Position numbers and translations under genes: made by a program. The notes beneath the pieces were generated by a model. The model saw nothing but the letters and a program-made list of their open reading frames with translations. It had not been told where the DNA came from and searched no databases. A stretch of 15,627 nt of DNA from UBA6136 sp039795615 (GTDB lineage: Bacteria; Pseudomonadota; Gammaproteobacteria; Methylococcales; Methylococcaceae): the NCBI GenBank assembly GCA_039795615.1, contig JBDKLO010000108.1, forward strand, positions 1 through 15,627. Direction: 5' to 3'. Below, piece by piece: positions 7,746-14,924 of this stretch. Positions within the stretch are counted from its first letter, which is position 1. Every line of letters starts with the position of its first letter.

Positions 7746-10358
7746 CTATTGGAACGTGGCCCCGACTTTTTTTGCTGCGGTCATACTGACGCTACAACTC
7801 CCTGTCCCCGAGCAGGCGCCACTCCATCCTTTAAATCGTTTTTTTGCCGCCGGGGTTGCGGTCAAAGTGACGGTCGTCCCGGCATTAAAGTTAAATTGGC
7901 ATGTTGTCCCGCAACTGATTCCCAAAGGACTACTGCTGACACTGCCACTTCCCGATTTTATGACGTTAAGAGTATAGGTCGAAGGTGTCGCACCAAAGGT
8001 GACCGATACCGATTTGGCCGCAGTTAGGTTGACCGAACAGGACGTTCCGCTGCTACTGGTACAGCCCGACCATCCACTAACGCTATAACCTGTCGCAGGG
8101 GTGGCTGTCAGGGTGACGGTGGATCCCGTCGCAAAGCTTGCCGAACACACCGTGCCGCAATTGATGCCCGAAGGGGTGCTGGTGAGGGTGCCGTTCCCCG
8201 TTTTGGAGACGCTTAGAACGCTGGTGTTGGGCACAAATGTGGCCGCTACGGTTTTGGCTGCACTCATCGTCACAGAGCAACTGCTTCCACTGGCGCTGGT
8301 GCATCCTGTCCAGCCCGAAAGCACGAAGCCTGTCGCAGGGCTGGCTGTCAGGGTGACGCTTGAGCCGTTGGCAAAGAGGCTGGAACAGGTCACGCCACAA
8401 TTAATGCCTGCAGGACTACTGGTGACAACCCCGCTTCCCGTCGTAGAAACGGTCAGGCCATAGGTTGAAGGTGCAAAGGTTGCTACCACGGACCTTGCCG
8501 CGCTTAACGTGACGCTGCACGATGGGCCACTGCTGCTGGTGCAGCCTGACCAGCCACTGAAAAGGTAACCCGTTGCGGGGATTGCCGTGAGGTTAACCGT
8601 GGCGCCTGAAGTGAAGGTTGCGCTGCAGATTGCCCCGCAATCAATGCCGGAAGGAGTGCTGGTGACACTGCCATTGCCGTTCTTGGACACCGTCAAGGCG
8701 AAGGACGGCTGGCTGAAGTTAGCGGTAACCAGGGCAGGATTGGCCAAGTTAACCGAGCAGGAGCTGGTGGTGCCGGAACAGGCGCCGGACCAGCCAGTGA
8801 ATTGAGCGCCACTGGCGGGTGTTGCCGTCAGACTGACCGAAGTTCCTGGGGCAAAAGTGCTGTTGCAATTGGCGGTGCACGAGATCCCGGTAGGGGCACT
8901 CGTCACCGAGCCGCTCCCGGCTACGCTCACGCTCAAGGTATTTGCCGCGGCTGTCACCCAGGTCGAGGCGTAACCCACGTGAGAGTTTTGGCCATTGGGA
9001 TCGTACTTGATCTGCATGTAGCCATTGTTTCCCCAGCCCGGACCCCAGGAGTTCCTCAACAGCCAGCTCTGCGTTGAATCATCCCATCCAACCAGCAATA
9101 CGGCATGGTTCACAGAGCCATTACACGCGTTGGTGGTTGGACTGTAGACCCCGGAAGAGGCGCCATAGCTGTACCAGCCACTATCGACACAGACGGACGT
9201 TGCCACCGCACCATAGGTCATGATGGCGTTCTGGATGTCGGTGGTGGCCCCGATGCTATTGGCGACGGGAGCGACAGATCCCCAGGATCCGGAGCGAATG
9301 GGATGATTCGGGATGGCTTGGCACGCGCTGTTGGTGGCGGTGTAAGCGAGATCGGATTCTTTAACGGCGCCAATGAAGAGTTGGCTGTTGGCCAGGCTGC
9401 CAACATGATAGTGGTGTGCCCACCATCCGCCATTGCAGTTGTAGCCTTCCTTGTTGCAGGACACCAAGAATTCTTCCGAAAGATCGATGGTGCTCGTGGG
9501 TTGAAGGCCTGCCTTGATGGCAGCCACTTCCTGAACACCGACGGTTGCAAATGCCCAGCAAGAGCCACAGGCTTTTTGATCGCGGATCGTGTTCGGAATC
9601 AGGTTAAGGGACCTTGCGTCATAGGACGATGGAACGGCGGCTACAGCGCGAGCAGACAGACTGTTGCCTGGCAGGGGAATCACGCCACCTGTGGCCCCGG
9701 CGTTGGGGGAAATGGCTGTTACTGCTGAAGTGGCTAGTGCTGGGTCATAGAGACGGACGTGAGCGTCAGCGCTATTGTTCGTCACCTTCAGCCCCAGTTT
9801 GGTCTTAATTGGGGTGGATTCAAAAGCGCGATGGTATGAAAGCCGCGCGGCTCCGAGGTTTGTCTTGGCTTTGATGCGTATATGGCGGATCGCCGGTGCC
9901 CCGACAGTTCTGGAAGGGGTTTCGGGAGAATCGTCACTAATGGATATCGAATTAATCCCTTTGTCGGAAATGTCCCACTGGTAGCCCGTGCTCGGGTTGT
10001 ATTGGAGATCCAGGACGAGTCCCTGAGCATCCTTGGGAACATCAAGATCAATGTCTGTGGGGGAGTCCAAAATCTCCAGACGATCACTCCCTTGACTGAA
10101 GAGAAATTGTTGGAGCTCCGTTGCACTGTTGTTGCCGGATGCCGTTAGCGTTCCGCCTACCATTTTGTTTTGAACGCCTTGGGCGCTCAGTCCCCGGGCT
10201 GCATCGATCAGTCGTGTCTGCCTAACCAGGGGTTGGGTGGGATCGCTGGCGACCTCCATGTGCCATGTCAGTTGAGAATCCCCGCCCGCCAGAGCACCTG
10301 TGGGTATGCCGAGGATCAGGGTGAGGGGAAGCAGGCACCTAACGATGGCATGCAGCAT
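7746..10358 (-). CDS. Secreted papain-family (C1A) protease with N-terminal chagasin-like domain and five C-terminal repeats
   Basis: This is an 870-residue modular protein. Residues 1-25 are a signal peptide ending ALAG. Residues about 110-195 resemble the I42 chagasin inhibitor fold: loop NPSTGYQW (121-128), loop VGAPAI (152-157) and SYHRAFE (174-180), which match the three inhibitor loops NPTTGY, GxxG and YxRPWE. Residues about 243-465 are a papain-like peptidase with Gln261 and Cys267 in QKACGSCWAF, then LSEEFLVSC, CNGGWW, His418 in NHAVLLVGW and Asn436 in LRNSWGPGWGNNGY. All catalytic residues are present. No classical I29 propeptide is seen. Residues 474-870 are five 80-residue InlB/'bacterial repeat' modules, each with TATPA, GWSG and four cysteines. 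Start is ATG 10358, with GAGG seven bases upstream. The protein is probably extracellular or surface-attached. Protease assignment is firm and the inhibitor-domain call is good. Confidence 0.92.
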   Translation of the reverse strand: MLHAIVRCLLPLTLILGIPTGALAGGDSQLTWHMEVASDPTQPLVRQTRLIDAARGLSAQGVQNKMVGGTLTASGNNSATELQQFLFSQGSDRLEILDSPTDIDLDVPKDAQGLVLDLQYNPSTGYQWDISDKGINSISISDDSPETPSRTVGAPAIRHIRIKAKTNLGAARLSYHRAFESTPIKTKLGLKVTNNSADAHVRLYDPALATSAVTAISPNAGATGGVIPLPGNSLSARAVAAVPSSYDARSLNLIPNTIRDQKACGSCWAFATVGVQEVAAIKAGLQPTSTIDLSEEFLVSCNKEGYNCNGGWWAHHYHVGSLANSQLFIGAVKESDLAYTATNSACQAIPNHPIRSGSWGSVAPVANSIGATTDIQNAIMTYGAVATSVCVDSGWYSYGASSGVYSPTTNACNGSVNHAVLLVGWDDSTQSWLLRNSWGPGWGNNGYMQIKYDPNGQNSHVGYASTWVTAAANTLSVSVAGSGSVTSAPTGISCTANCNSTFAPGTSVSLTATPASGAQFTGWSGACSGTTSSCSVNLANPALVTANFSQPSFALTVSKNGNGSVTSTPSGIDCGAICSATFTSGATVNLTAIPATGYLFSGWSGCTSSSGPSCSVTLSAARSVVATFAPSTYGLTVSTTGSGVVTSSPAGINCGVTCSSLFANGSSVTLTASPATGFVLSGWTGCTSASGSSCSVTMSAAKTVAATFVPNTSVLSVSKTGNGTLTSTPSGINCGTVCSASFATGSTVTLTATPATGYSVSGWSGCTSSSGTSCSVNLTAAKSVSVTFGATPSTYTLNVIKSGSGSVSSSPLGISCGTTCQFNFNAGTTVTLTATPAAKKRFKGWSGACSGTGSCSVSMTAAKKVGATFQ
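7749..8939 (-). repeat. Five tandem 240-base coding repeats (InlB/bacterial-repeat modules)
   Basis: The 3' third of the protease gene is built from five copies with an 80-codon period, starting near residues 474, 554, 634, 714 and 796. Each copy carries the pattern G.G.V.S.P.GI.C...C, then T.T...TATPA, then GWSGC..., a second Cys pair and a final V.ATF. Copies 3 and 4 share long near-identical DNA stretches 240 bases apart (around 8091-8120 and 8331-8360), so these two look recently duplicated or homogenised. The first and last copies are the most divergent. Confidence 0.9.
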
Positions 10359-10388
10359 GTCAGAACCTCGAGACGGTGGATAAGTAAA

Positions 10389-10403
10389 ACCTGAAATTCA
10401 GGT
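10389..10403. promoter_or_regulatory. 15-base palindrome in the protease gene leader
   Basis: ACCTGAA and TTCAGGT flank a single A. The palindrome lies 31-45 bases upstream of the protease start codon and downstream of a -10-like element on the minus strand (TATAAT, complement of 10450-10455). It could be an operator within the 5' leader or a small RNA hairpin. The matching -35 box is weak, so the promoter itself is tentative. Confidence 0.4.
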
Positions 10404-10449
10404 ATCCCCCTCTTGAAGACGTTTGCCTGAATATCTTTATTCCATCGGA

Positions 10450-10455
10450 ATTATA
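10450..10455 (-). promoter_or_regulatory. Putative -10 box of the protease gene
   Basis: The minus strand reads TATAAT here, about 90 bases before the protease ATG. The -35 region upstream matches the consensus poorly (GAATGA at 16 bases), so an activator may be needed. The two-component system encoded next door would be a natural candidate, but that is inference from position only. Confidence 0.35.
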
Positions 10456-10605
10456 GTCGGTTTTTAAAATGTCATTCGAAATCAGAGAGTTGGTTTCACA
10501 AAAAATAAATGCCCTGTTTTCTGGTGGCATGCATTGAAGCGGGAGGCGGAGGAGTCCATGGTGATTCCGGGATCCTCTAATCTCGCGTGAGGGGATGACG
10601 AGACC

Positions 10606-10884
10606 GTGCCTGAAAGTGAGTTTCTTGGCCCAAGCGGTGGCCTAGTGAGCGAGGGAATTTGTATTTTTTCTGATGCGGTTTTTGCCGATGGTCATTTTTT
10701 TCATGAATGCAATGCTTTCTGGTGGTTGGCTCGAGCCAAAGGGGGGGGGCATCTGTTCGGGTCTGGTTGGGTGGTCAGATCGGTAAGCCGTTTTAAATCG
10801 TCTCTGATGCAGATTAAGAAACTGAGCGGATACAAAGGGTTGGGTATCTATATTTCAGTTTATTGCGATGGGAGGGGCGCATAA
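10606..10884 (+). other. About 570-base intergenic stretch with a doubtful 92-codon frame
   Basis: Between the protease promoter and the kinase promoter I see no convincing gene. The only notable frame starts at a GTG (10606) and encodes 92 residues rich in Gly, Phe and Trp, with no recognisable domain. GAGGGG lies too far upstream for a good ribosome site. The frame contains a run of nine G (10741-10749). It may be a decayed gene, a fast-evolving small protein or chance. Confidence 0.15.
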
Positions 10885-10924
10885 ACATGTTAGATTCCTG
10901 CTATTGATCAGATTTAGAATTGTT

Positions 10925-10962
10925 TATAATTTGCTGTTACAAACCCCAAGCTGATTGGGGTT
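10925..10962 (+). promoter_or_regulatory. Promoter -10 box and 5' hairpin ahead of the histidine kinase
   Basis: A perfect TATAAT lies at 10925-10930, with TTGATC at 10904-10909 as a short-spaced -35 candidate. Transcription would start around 10937. A perfect hairpin with 8-pair arms AACCCCAA (10942-10949) and TTGGGGTT (10955-10962) would then form almost at the RNA 5' end. It ends only 12 bases before the GTG start and just before the ribosome site (TTAGG). Such a hairpin could protect the 5' end or modulate initiation. Confidence 0.5.
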
Positions 10963-10974
10963 ATTAGGTTTTAA

Positions 10975-12006
10975 GTGAAAAGACCCCCTAGTGATCTGTA
11001 TGCGCTGACACAGAAGCCAATGATGGCGGTGACTCGATACGTTTTACTGCCTGCACTTATAGTGGTGGTGTGTTTTTTTATCAGGGAGTCTTTTACCGTA
11101 AAGTTAATGGGCATTCAGCAGCAGTTTCCCTTTGGTCTTGCGATTGTTCTCGCTAGTTTCTTTCTGGGATTTAGATCCGGCTTGATGATGCTCTTAATGA
11201 CGGGGTTGAGTGTCTACCTCTGGGGAACGCAACCGAATCCCGAGTATCCCCTCGCCCTTCCCATCAATCTCGTTCTGGCTATCCCGGTCCTGGCGGTCAG
11301 CGCCTATATTCGTCGATTGCTGAATGAGCAAAGGGCGCAGCGAGAGTTGCTCGGAGATTTTATTGCCATTCTCGCTCATGAGGTCAGAACGCCGCTCTCA
11401 ACCATCAAAATGGCGGCAGAGAATCTTCAGGAGGATCAGGGCGATGAGTACTTATCAAGACGTGCAATGAATCTTCTATTAGCCAGTGAGCGAATAGAAG
11501 ATGTCATATCACGATGCATCGATACGGATCTAATGGAGTTGAATGAGATATCTCCAAAATTGAAGGAGATTGATCTGAAGTCTTTTCTTCAAGATCGAGT
11601 TGATTTTTCAGTTGCTCCAGAAAGAATTATATTCGATTGTCAGTTCTCCTCTTCCATACTCACGGATCCTTTTTTATATGGCACCGTAATCAGTAACCTT
11701 ATTGAAAACGCGATTAAGTATTCTTTGAGAAACAGTCAGGTTGCCCTTCAGGTCTTTGAGCAATTTAAACGCGGACGTCGGGGAGTGATGGTGCGCTGCG
11801 AAAACTATATTGATCCCAGAATTGCCCCAGATCCCAAGAAGCTGTTCAGAAAGTATTACCGATCTGACAGCATTGCCTTTTTGCCGGGCATGGGCTTGGG
11901 ATTGTGGTATTCGAATCAAATTATCAATGTGTTGTCAGGTTACATAGGAGCGGAGATCAAGCCATCCATGGTGGCCTTCTCTGTATGGATCCCATGCGAG
12001 TCGTAA
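10975..12006 (+). CDS. Membrane sensor histidine kinase
   Basis: This 343-residue protein is a two-component sensor kinase. The N-terminal third has membrane segments at about 22-37, 53-82 (probably two) and 94-113, with almost no periplasmic loop. This suggests signal sensing within the membrane, similar to KdpD-type DUF4118 regions. The H-box DFIAILAHEVRTPL gives phospho-acceptor His135. The ATPase part shows the N-box NLIENAIKYS, the D/F region with LFRKYYRSD and the G-box GMGLGLW. No PAS or HAMP domain is visible. The start is GTG 10975, with TTAGG six bases upstream and a hairpin directly before it. The response regulator gene overlaps its 3' end, so the two are made together. The signal is unknown. 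Confidence 0.93.
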   Translation: MKRPPSDLYALTQKPMMAVTRYVLLPALIVVVCFFIRESFTVKLMGIQQQFPFGLAIVLASFFLGFRSGLMMLLMTGLSVYLWGTQPNPEYPLALPINLVLAIPVLAVSAYIRRLLNEQRAQRELLGDFIAILAHEVRTPLSTIKMAAENLQEDQGDEYLSRRAMNLLLASERIEDVISRCIDTDLMELNEISPKLKEIDLKSFLQDRVDFSVAPERIIFDCQFSSSILTDPFLYGTVISNLIENAIKYSLRNSQVALQVFEQFKRGRRGVMVRCENYIDPRIAPDPKKLFRKYYRSDSIAFLPGMGLGLWYSNQIINVLSGYIGAEIKPSMVAFSVWIPCES

Positions 12007-12704
12007 GTTGGCCATCCAGCATCAAGGTCGTGGTGGTGGAGGATGACCTCGCGCATCAGGAGGAGGTTTTGATTCGGCTCCGTGATGAAGGTTATGACGT
12101 CTATGGCGCTGATTGTGGTGAAAGTCTGGATGAAATTGCAAAGGAGGGTATGCCAGACCTTCTCATTATCGATCTCAGTCTTCCCGAAGAGGATGGTCTG
12201 AGTATTGCGAGTCGTTACCGCCAACTAAGTTCCGACCTTCTGATCATTATCCTGACAGGCCGGGTCAGGCCTGGCGATAAAGTGCTGGGTTATGAGGCAG
12301 GCGCGGATCTTTATCTCACGAAGCCCCTTCGTTCCCGTGAGTTATTGGCCGCCATGCAATCGCTCACTCGCCACCTCACTCTCAAGGTCGCGAGCGATGA
12401 TCGCTGGAAATTGGATTGTCAGTCAGGTGTCCTCGAGTCTCCCAATCAGCTGAGCTTCAGTCTCGGAGAAGGGGCGGTTGAGATTCTGGAGGCCTTTGCT
12501 CAGGCGCCAGATCAAAAGCTTTCTACTTTGCGGCTTCTTGAATTGTTGGCCTTGCCTGACGATGGTGCCGGGCGCCGGGCTTTGGCCGTCATTTTGACTC
12601 GGATCCGCTCGAAACTGAGGCCCACACTGGGGAATCGCCCACTAATCAAGTCAATTCGGCTAGAAGGATACAAACTCTGTATTCCCTTGCGTATCTTGAA
12701 GTAA
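11985..12704 (+). CDS. OmpR/PhoB-type response regulator
   Basis: This protein is 239 residues from the ATG at 11985, with GGTGG ten bases upstream. ATG 11994 is the alternative. The receiver domain shows the acidic pair in VVVVEDD (Glu19, Asp20, Asp21), phospho-acceptor Asp63 in LLIIDLSLPEEDG, Thr91 in ILTGR and Lys113 in LTKPL. The C-terminal half (about 130-239) has the layout of a winged-helix OmpR-type DNA-binding domain, with a recognisable last part ALAVILTRIRSKL and IKSIRLEGYKL, although the middle is divergent. The start lies inside the kinase gene (overlap 22 bases), which argues for coupled translation with its partner kinase. Targets are unknown; the adjacent protease gene is the nearest unlinked candidate. 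Confidence 0.9.
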   Translation: MDPMRVVSWPSSIKVVVVEDDLAHQEEVLIRLRDEGYDVYGADCGESLDEIAKEGMPDLLIIDLSLPEEDGLSIASRYRQLSSDLLIIILTGRVRPGDKVLGYEAGADLYLTKPLRSRELLAAMQSLTRHLTLKVASDDRWKLDCQSGVLESPNQLSFSLGEGAVEILEAFAQAPDQKLSTLRLLELLALPDDGAGRRALAVILTRIRSKLRPTLGNRPLIKSIRLEGYKLCIPLRILK

Positions 12705-12720
12705 ACCGTCGAAGCCAAAA

Positions 12721-12785
12721 CAACTCGTGGAGGCGCTAATTTCCCGCCAGGGGGCGGCGAGGAAAGTGGCGATCTCCACAAGTTG
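12721..12785. terminator. Nested long inverted repeat between convergent genes
   Basis: Outer arms CAACTCGTGGAG (12721-12732) and CTCCACAAGTTG (12774-12785) pair at 11 of 12 positions. Inside, a second hairpin forms from TTCCCGCC and GGCGGCGAGGAA-type sequence around a short loop. On the minus strand the structure is followed by TTTT, so it could terminate the DUF4239 copy B transcript, and it also closes the kinase-regulator operon. Its 41-base interior and two-level stem are more elaborate than an ordinary terminator. Confidence 0.45.
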
Positions 12786-12826
12786 TGGATCAAGGTTAAC
12801 AAAGGGCCATCCTTAAATATTTCGGA

Positions 12827-13654
12827 CTATTTCAAGTCGTTTGAGATGGCATGATTGTCTTCATCAATCCGGGTCATGGCCTCAAGTGCTTTTTGATATG
12901 GCTCAGTGGAAATGCTTATTTCACCGCGGATAGGGTTATCAAGAACCGCGATCAGGGCAATCATGCCGGCCAAGAAAACGACATAAAACCCGGTCAAGAG
13001 TGCGTGGGTTTTGAGGGATGGCAGGTGAAAAAAGAAGGTAATTGGAATCGTCAGGACGGCGCCGCCAATAATCACAATCCAAAGGGCACTCGGGATTCCT
13101 ATGTCTACCCCGTTGACGCGCATTCTTCTCGCTTTCACCATGTCGGAAAATGCAGAGACTGCCTCGCTATAGCTTGCGGGCTGGTTTTTTGCCTTTGACT
13201 CATAGTTGGCAAGTTTCTTGTGAAGGGTGGTAATCAAATCGATACCGGTCATGGGGCTTTGGCCATGTTTATGGGCGGGCCACGAAATTTCAATGATGTC
13301 TTTCGTGTAAGTCTTAAGGTCTGCAAGAATCGCTTCGTGCGATGGATCCTTGAGAACATTGACACACCGGTAGAGCTGGATAATGGAGGCGGCTTCCTCA
13401 TCTACGAGGTCATTTAACTTGTCAAAGTTTTGCCAGGCGGCAACAGCCACCAATCCTAATAGAAGGCCATAAAGCATACCCACGGCGCCAAAAATGGCGC
13501 TGACGGCTTGATCCGCTTCATGAGACTTGTAGAAATGTTTGGCGATGATTCCACGCGTGGCCACCAGTGCCGTCAGTGACACTGTTAAGAATACGGCTTT
13601 AATGCCGAGCCCAAGCTCTAGGCTCGGTATATCGTAGATCCAATAGATATCCAT
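12827..13654 (-). CDS. DUF4239 (bestrophin-like) membrane protein, copy B
   Basis: This 275-residue protein has the same architecture as the protein at 6872-7672: membrane segments at about 15-33, 53-73, 190-209 and 217-238 and a helical middle. Shared motifs include GMLYGLLLGLVAV, then F..LNDLVDEEAASI, TKDIIEISWP, ARRMRVNGVDIGIPSALW and LDNPIRGEISIS.EPY. Sequence identity to copy A looks low, so the two are old paralogues rather than a recent duplicate. The start ATG 13654 has AGGGG six bases upstream. It converges on the response regulator, with the nested inverted repeat between. Function is unknown; an ion channel role by analogy to bestrophins is only a suggestion. Confidence 0.82.
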   Translation of the reverse strand: MDIYWIYDIPSLELGLGIKAVFLTVSLTALVATRGIIAKHFYKSHEADQAVSAIFGAVGMLYGLLLGLVAVAAWQNFDKLNDLVDEEAASIIQLYRCVNVLKDPSHEAILADLKTYTKDIIEISWPAHKHGQSPMTGIDLITTLHKKLANYESKAKNQPASYSEAVSAFSDMVKARRMRVNGVDIGIPSALWIVIIGGAVLTIPITFFFHLPSLKTHALLTGFYVVFLAGMIALIAVLDNPIRGEISISTEPYQKALEAMTRIDEDNHAISNDLK

Positions 13655-13895
13655 GAATGACCCCTGGTGTTTACGTGAGGTGGGTTAATCGCCTCAAGTT
13701 TTGTTCAGCTTGCTGATTGTATAAATAATCACGGGGTCCAGAAGTCTCTGGGGCCTCAATGGTGGCCAGTTTTTTCAGGAATGTATGCGAGGGAACCTGG
13801 CTAAAGCCGCTTACTGAACGAAGTCGGACATAACCGATCGGTTTAATGAGTACATGACACCGCGCTCTTCGAAAGGAAAGAGGTTAGGGCGAAAC

Positions 13896-14738
13896 TCATT
13901 CTTTCGATTCGTCAATTTTTACATCCGGTGGATCCAGGGATTCAGGCCCATTCGGTTCGCCGAATCGAAGTCGGCTGGAAGCGACAATTCCGGCACTGTG
14001 CCCGAGTTTCTGCCCGATCCCTCCGCCCACCAATCCCCCGGCGAGACCGAGTGCCCCTGAGAGAACCGTCTCGGCAAGATGTTCTTTGGCTATTCGCTTG
14101 AACCAGACCTTGGGAGGGGGCTTGCGGTAGCTGTTCTGCGAAGCATTGGGTCCCTCAAGGGTCTCAGGAGGTGCTTCGGTGGCATGTTCCGCGATGGAGC
14201 CGCCAACACGACCGCCGATCCTGCCCAAAACAGACCGGGTCATCGGACTTCCAAGGACCGAGCTCAGCGCAACGCCACCCGCTTCTCCAACGGCTTCCCC
14301 GAGCCGTTCGGTTCCCCGCTTGGCGAGAACGGCTTCTGGCTCGATCGCCTCTGGTGAGGGCGAGCCTTCAGGTTTGTCTGCGGCATAGTCGTATCCATAA
14401 CGAGCGCCCAGAGATCCTCCGGCAAATGCACCGATCTGAGCCCCAACTATGGCGCCACCAGGTCCAGCGACAGCCCCAATCACACCGCCGATAGCCGAAC
14501 CAACAGCTTCACCAGCGCTCATCGCAACGACGCCACAGGCCAAGCCTTTTCCATCGATTTCTTGAGCTGCTTGATTGGCCAACCCTTTGGTCGCAGATAC
14601 TATTGCGTTCCCAGTATCCTGGACGTGATGCAAAACGACGTTGGCTCCCGTCTTGAAGAGGCCCTCAACTGGAGCTATCTCTGGGGACGGGTTCACATTT
14701 TCTTCGGGTCGACCTGGGGCTGACGGCTCATTACGCAT
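13896..14738 (-). CDS. Glycine-zipper protein of unknown function
   Basis: The frame encodes 280 residues. Three small-residue-rich segments have GxxxG spacing: about 66-115 (GSAIGGVIGAVAGPGGAIVG), 147-184 (LGRIGGRVGGSI) and 223-254 (LGLAGGLVGGGIGQKLG). They alternate with charged or Pro-rich linkers. The N-terminal 60 residues are hydrophilic, without a signal peptide. Glycine zippers pack membrane helices, and occur in stress lipoproteins, pore-forming toxins and secreted effectors, so a membrane-inserting protein is likely, but no family can be named. The ATG at 14738 sits inside the palindrome ACGCATGCGT and lacks a Shine-Dalgarno sequence. Several perfect hairpins precede it. It is the last gene before the tRNA-Lys fragment and so borders the proposed integration site on the chromosome side. 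Confidence 0.65.
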   Translation of the reverse strand: MRNEPSAPGRPEENVNPSPEIAPVEGLFKTGANVVLHHVQDTGNAIVSATKGLANQAAQEIDGKGLACGVVAMSAGEAVGSAIGGVIGAVAGPGGAIVGAQIGAFAGGSLGARYGYDYAADKPEGSPSPEAIEPEAVLAKRGTERLGEAVGEAGGVALSSVLGSPMTRSVLGRIGGRVGGSIAEHATEAPPETLEGPNASQNSYRKPPPKVWFKRIAKEHLAETVLSGALGLAGGLVGGGIGQKLGHSAGIVASSRLRFGEPNGPESLDPPDVKIDESKE

Positions 14739-14748
14739 GCGTGCGCAC

Positions 14749-14834
14749 CGCTAATAGGGTTTAGCGAATACAAATCTCAGATTTGTATCACGCGGTTGGA
14801 AAGCTTTCGGAGATGAAGCAACGGAAGACGTTGC
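14749..14834. promoter_or_regulatory. Three consecutive perfect inverted repeats ahead of the glycine-zipper gene
   Basis: Within 86 bases lie CGCTAA/TTAGCG (14749-14766, six-base loop), ATACAAATCT/AGATTTGTAT around a single base (14768-14788), and GCAACG/CGTTGC (14818-14834, five-base loop). A further 10-base palindrome covers the start codon (14733-14742). The AT-rich middle repeat has the look of a repressor operator. Alternatively, the set could fold as a structured leader RNA on the minus strand. Confidence 0.45.
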
Positions 14835-14876
14835 GTCTGATCCGACTGTCGAGATGCATCAATGGGGGAGATTACC

Positions 14877-14909
14877 AAAAAACACGCAGCGGAATGTGTG
14901 CGTTTTTTT
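14877..14909 (-). terminator. Rho-independent terminator downstream of the tRNA-Lys 3' end
   Basis: CACGCA (14883-14888) pairs with TGTGTG (14895-14900) with one G-U pair. On the minus strand the stem is followed by six T (complement of 14877-14882), and on the plus strand by CG and seven T. It lies 16 bases beyond the tRNA CCA end, the normal place for a tRNA terminator, so it is probably the original terminator of the tRNA-Lys gene and may work in both directions. Confidence 0.7.
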
Positions 14910-14924
14910 AGGTCTTGAGGTGAA

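Noticed and set aside
7749..8939. CRISPR-like array
   Set aside because: The 240-base period and the open coding frame with conserved cysteines show protein repeats, not short repeats with unique spacers.
8101..9077. Several plus-strand open frames of 70-120 codons
   Set aside because: They are the opposite strand of the 240-base coding repeats and the protease domain. The repeat period keeps stop codons out of phase and makes them look conserved.
12785..12793. DnaA-box-like TGTGGATCA
   Set aside because: It differs from the consensus, is a single copy, and no origin-type gene or cluster is nearby.
13854..14494. Plus-strand frames opposite the glycine-zipper gene
   Set aside because: The Gly/Ala-rich codons read in reverse give Pro/Ala/Arg-rich frames without domains. 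The minus-strand frame is longer and shows regular GxxxG patterning.
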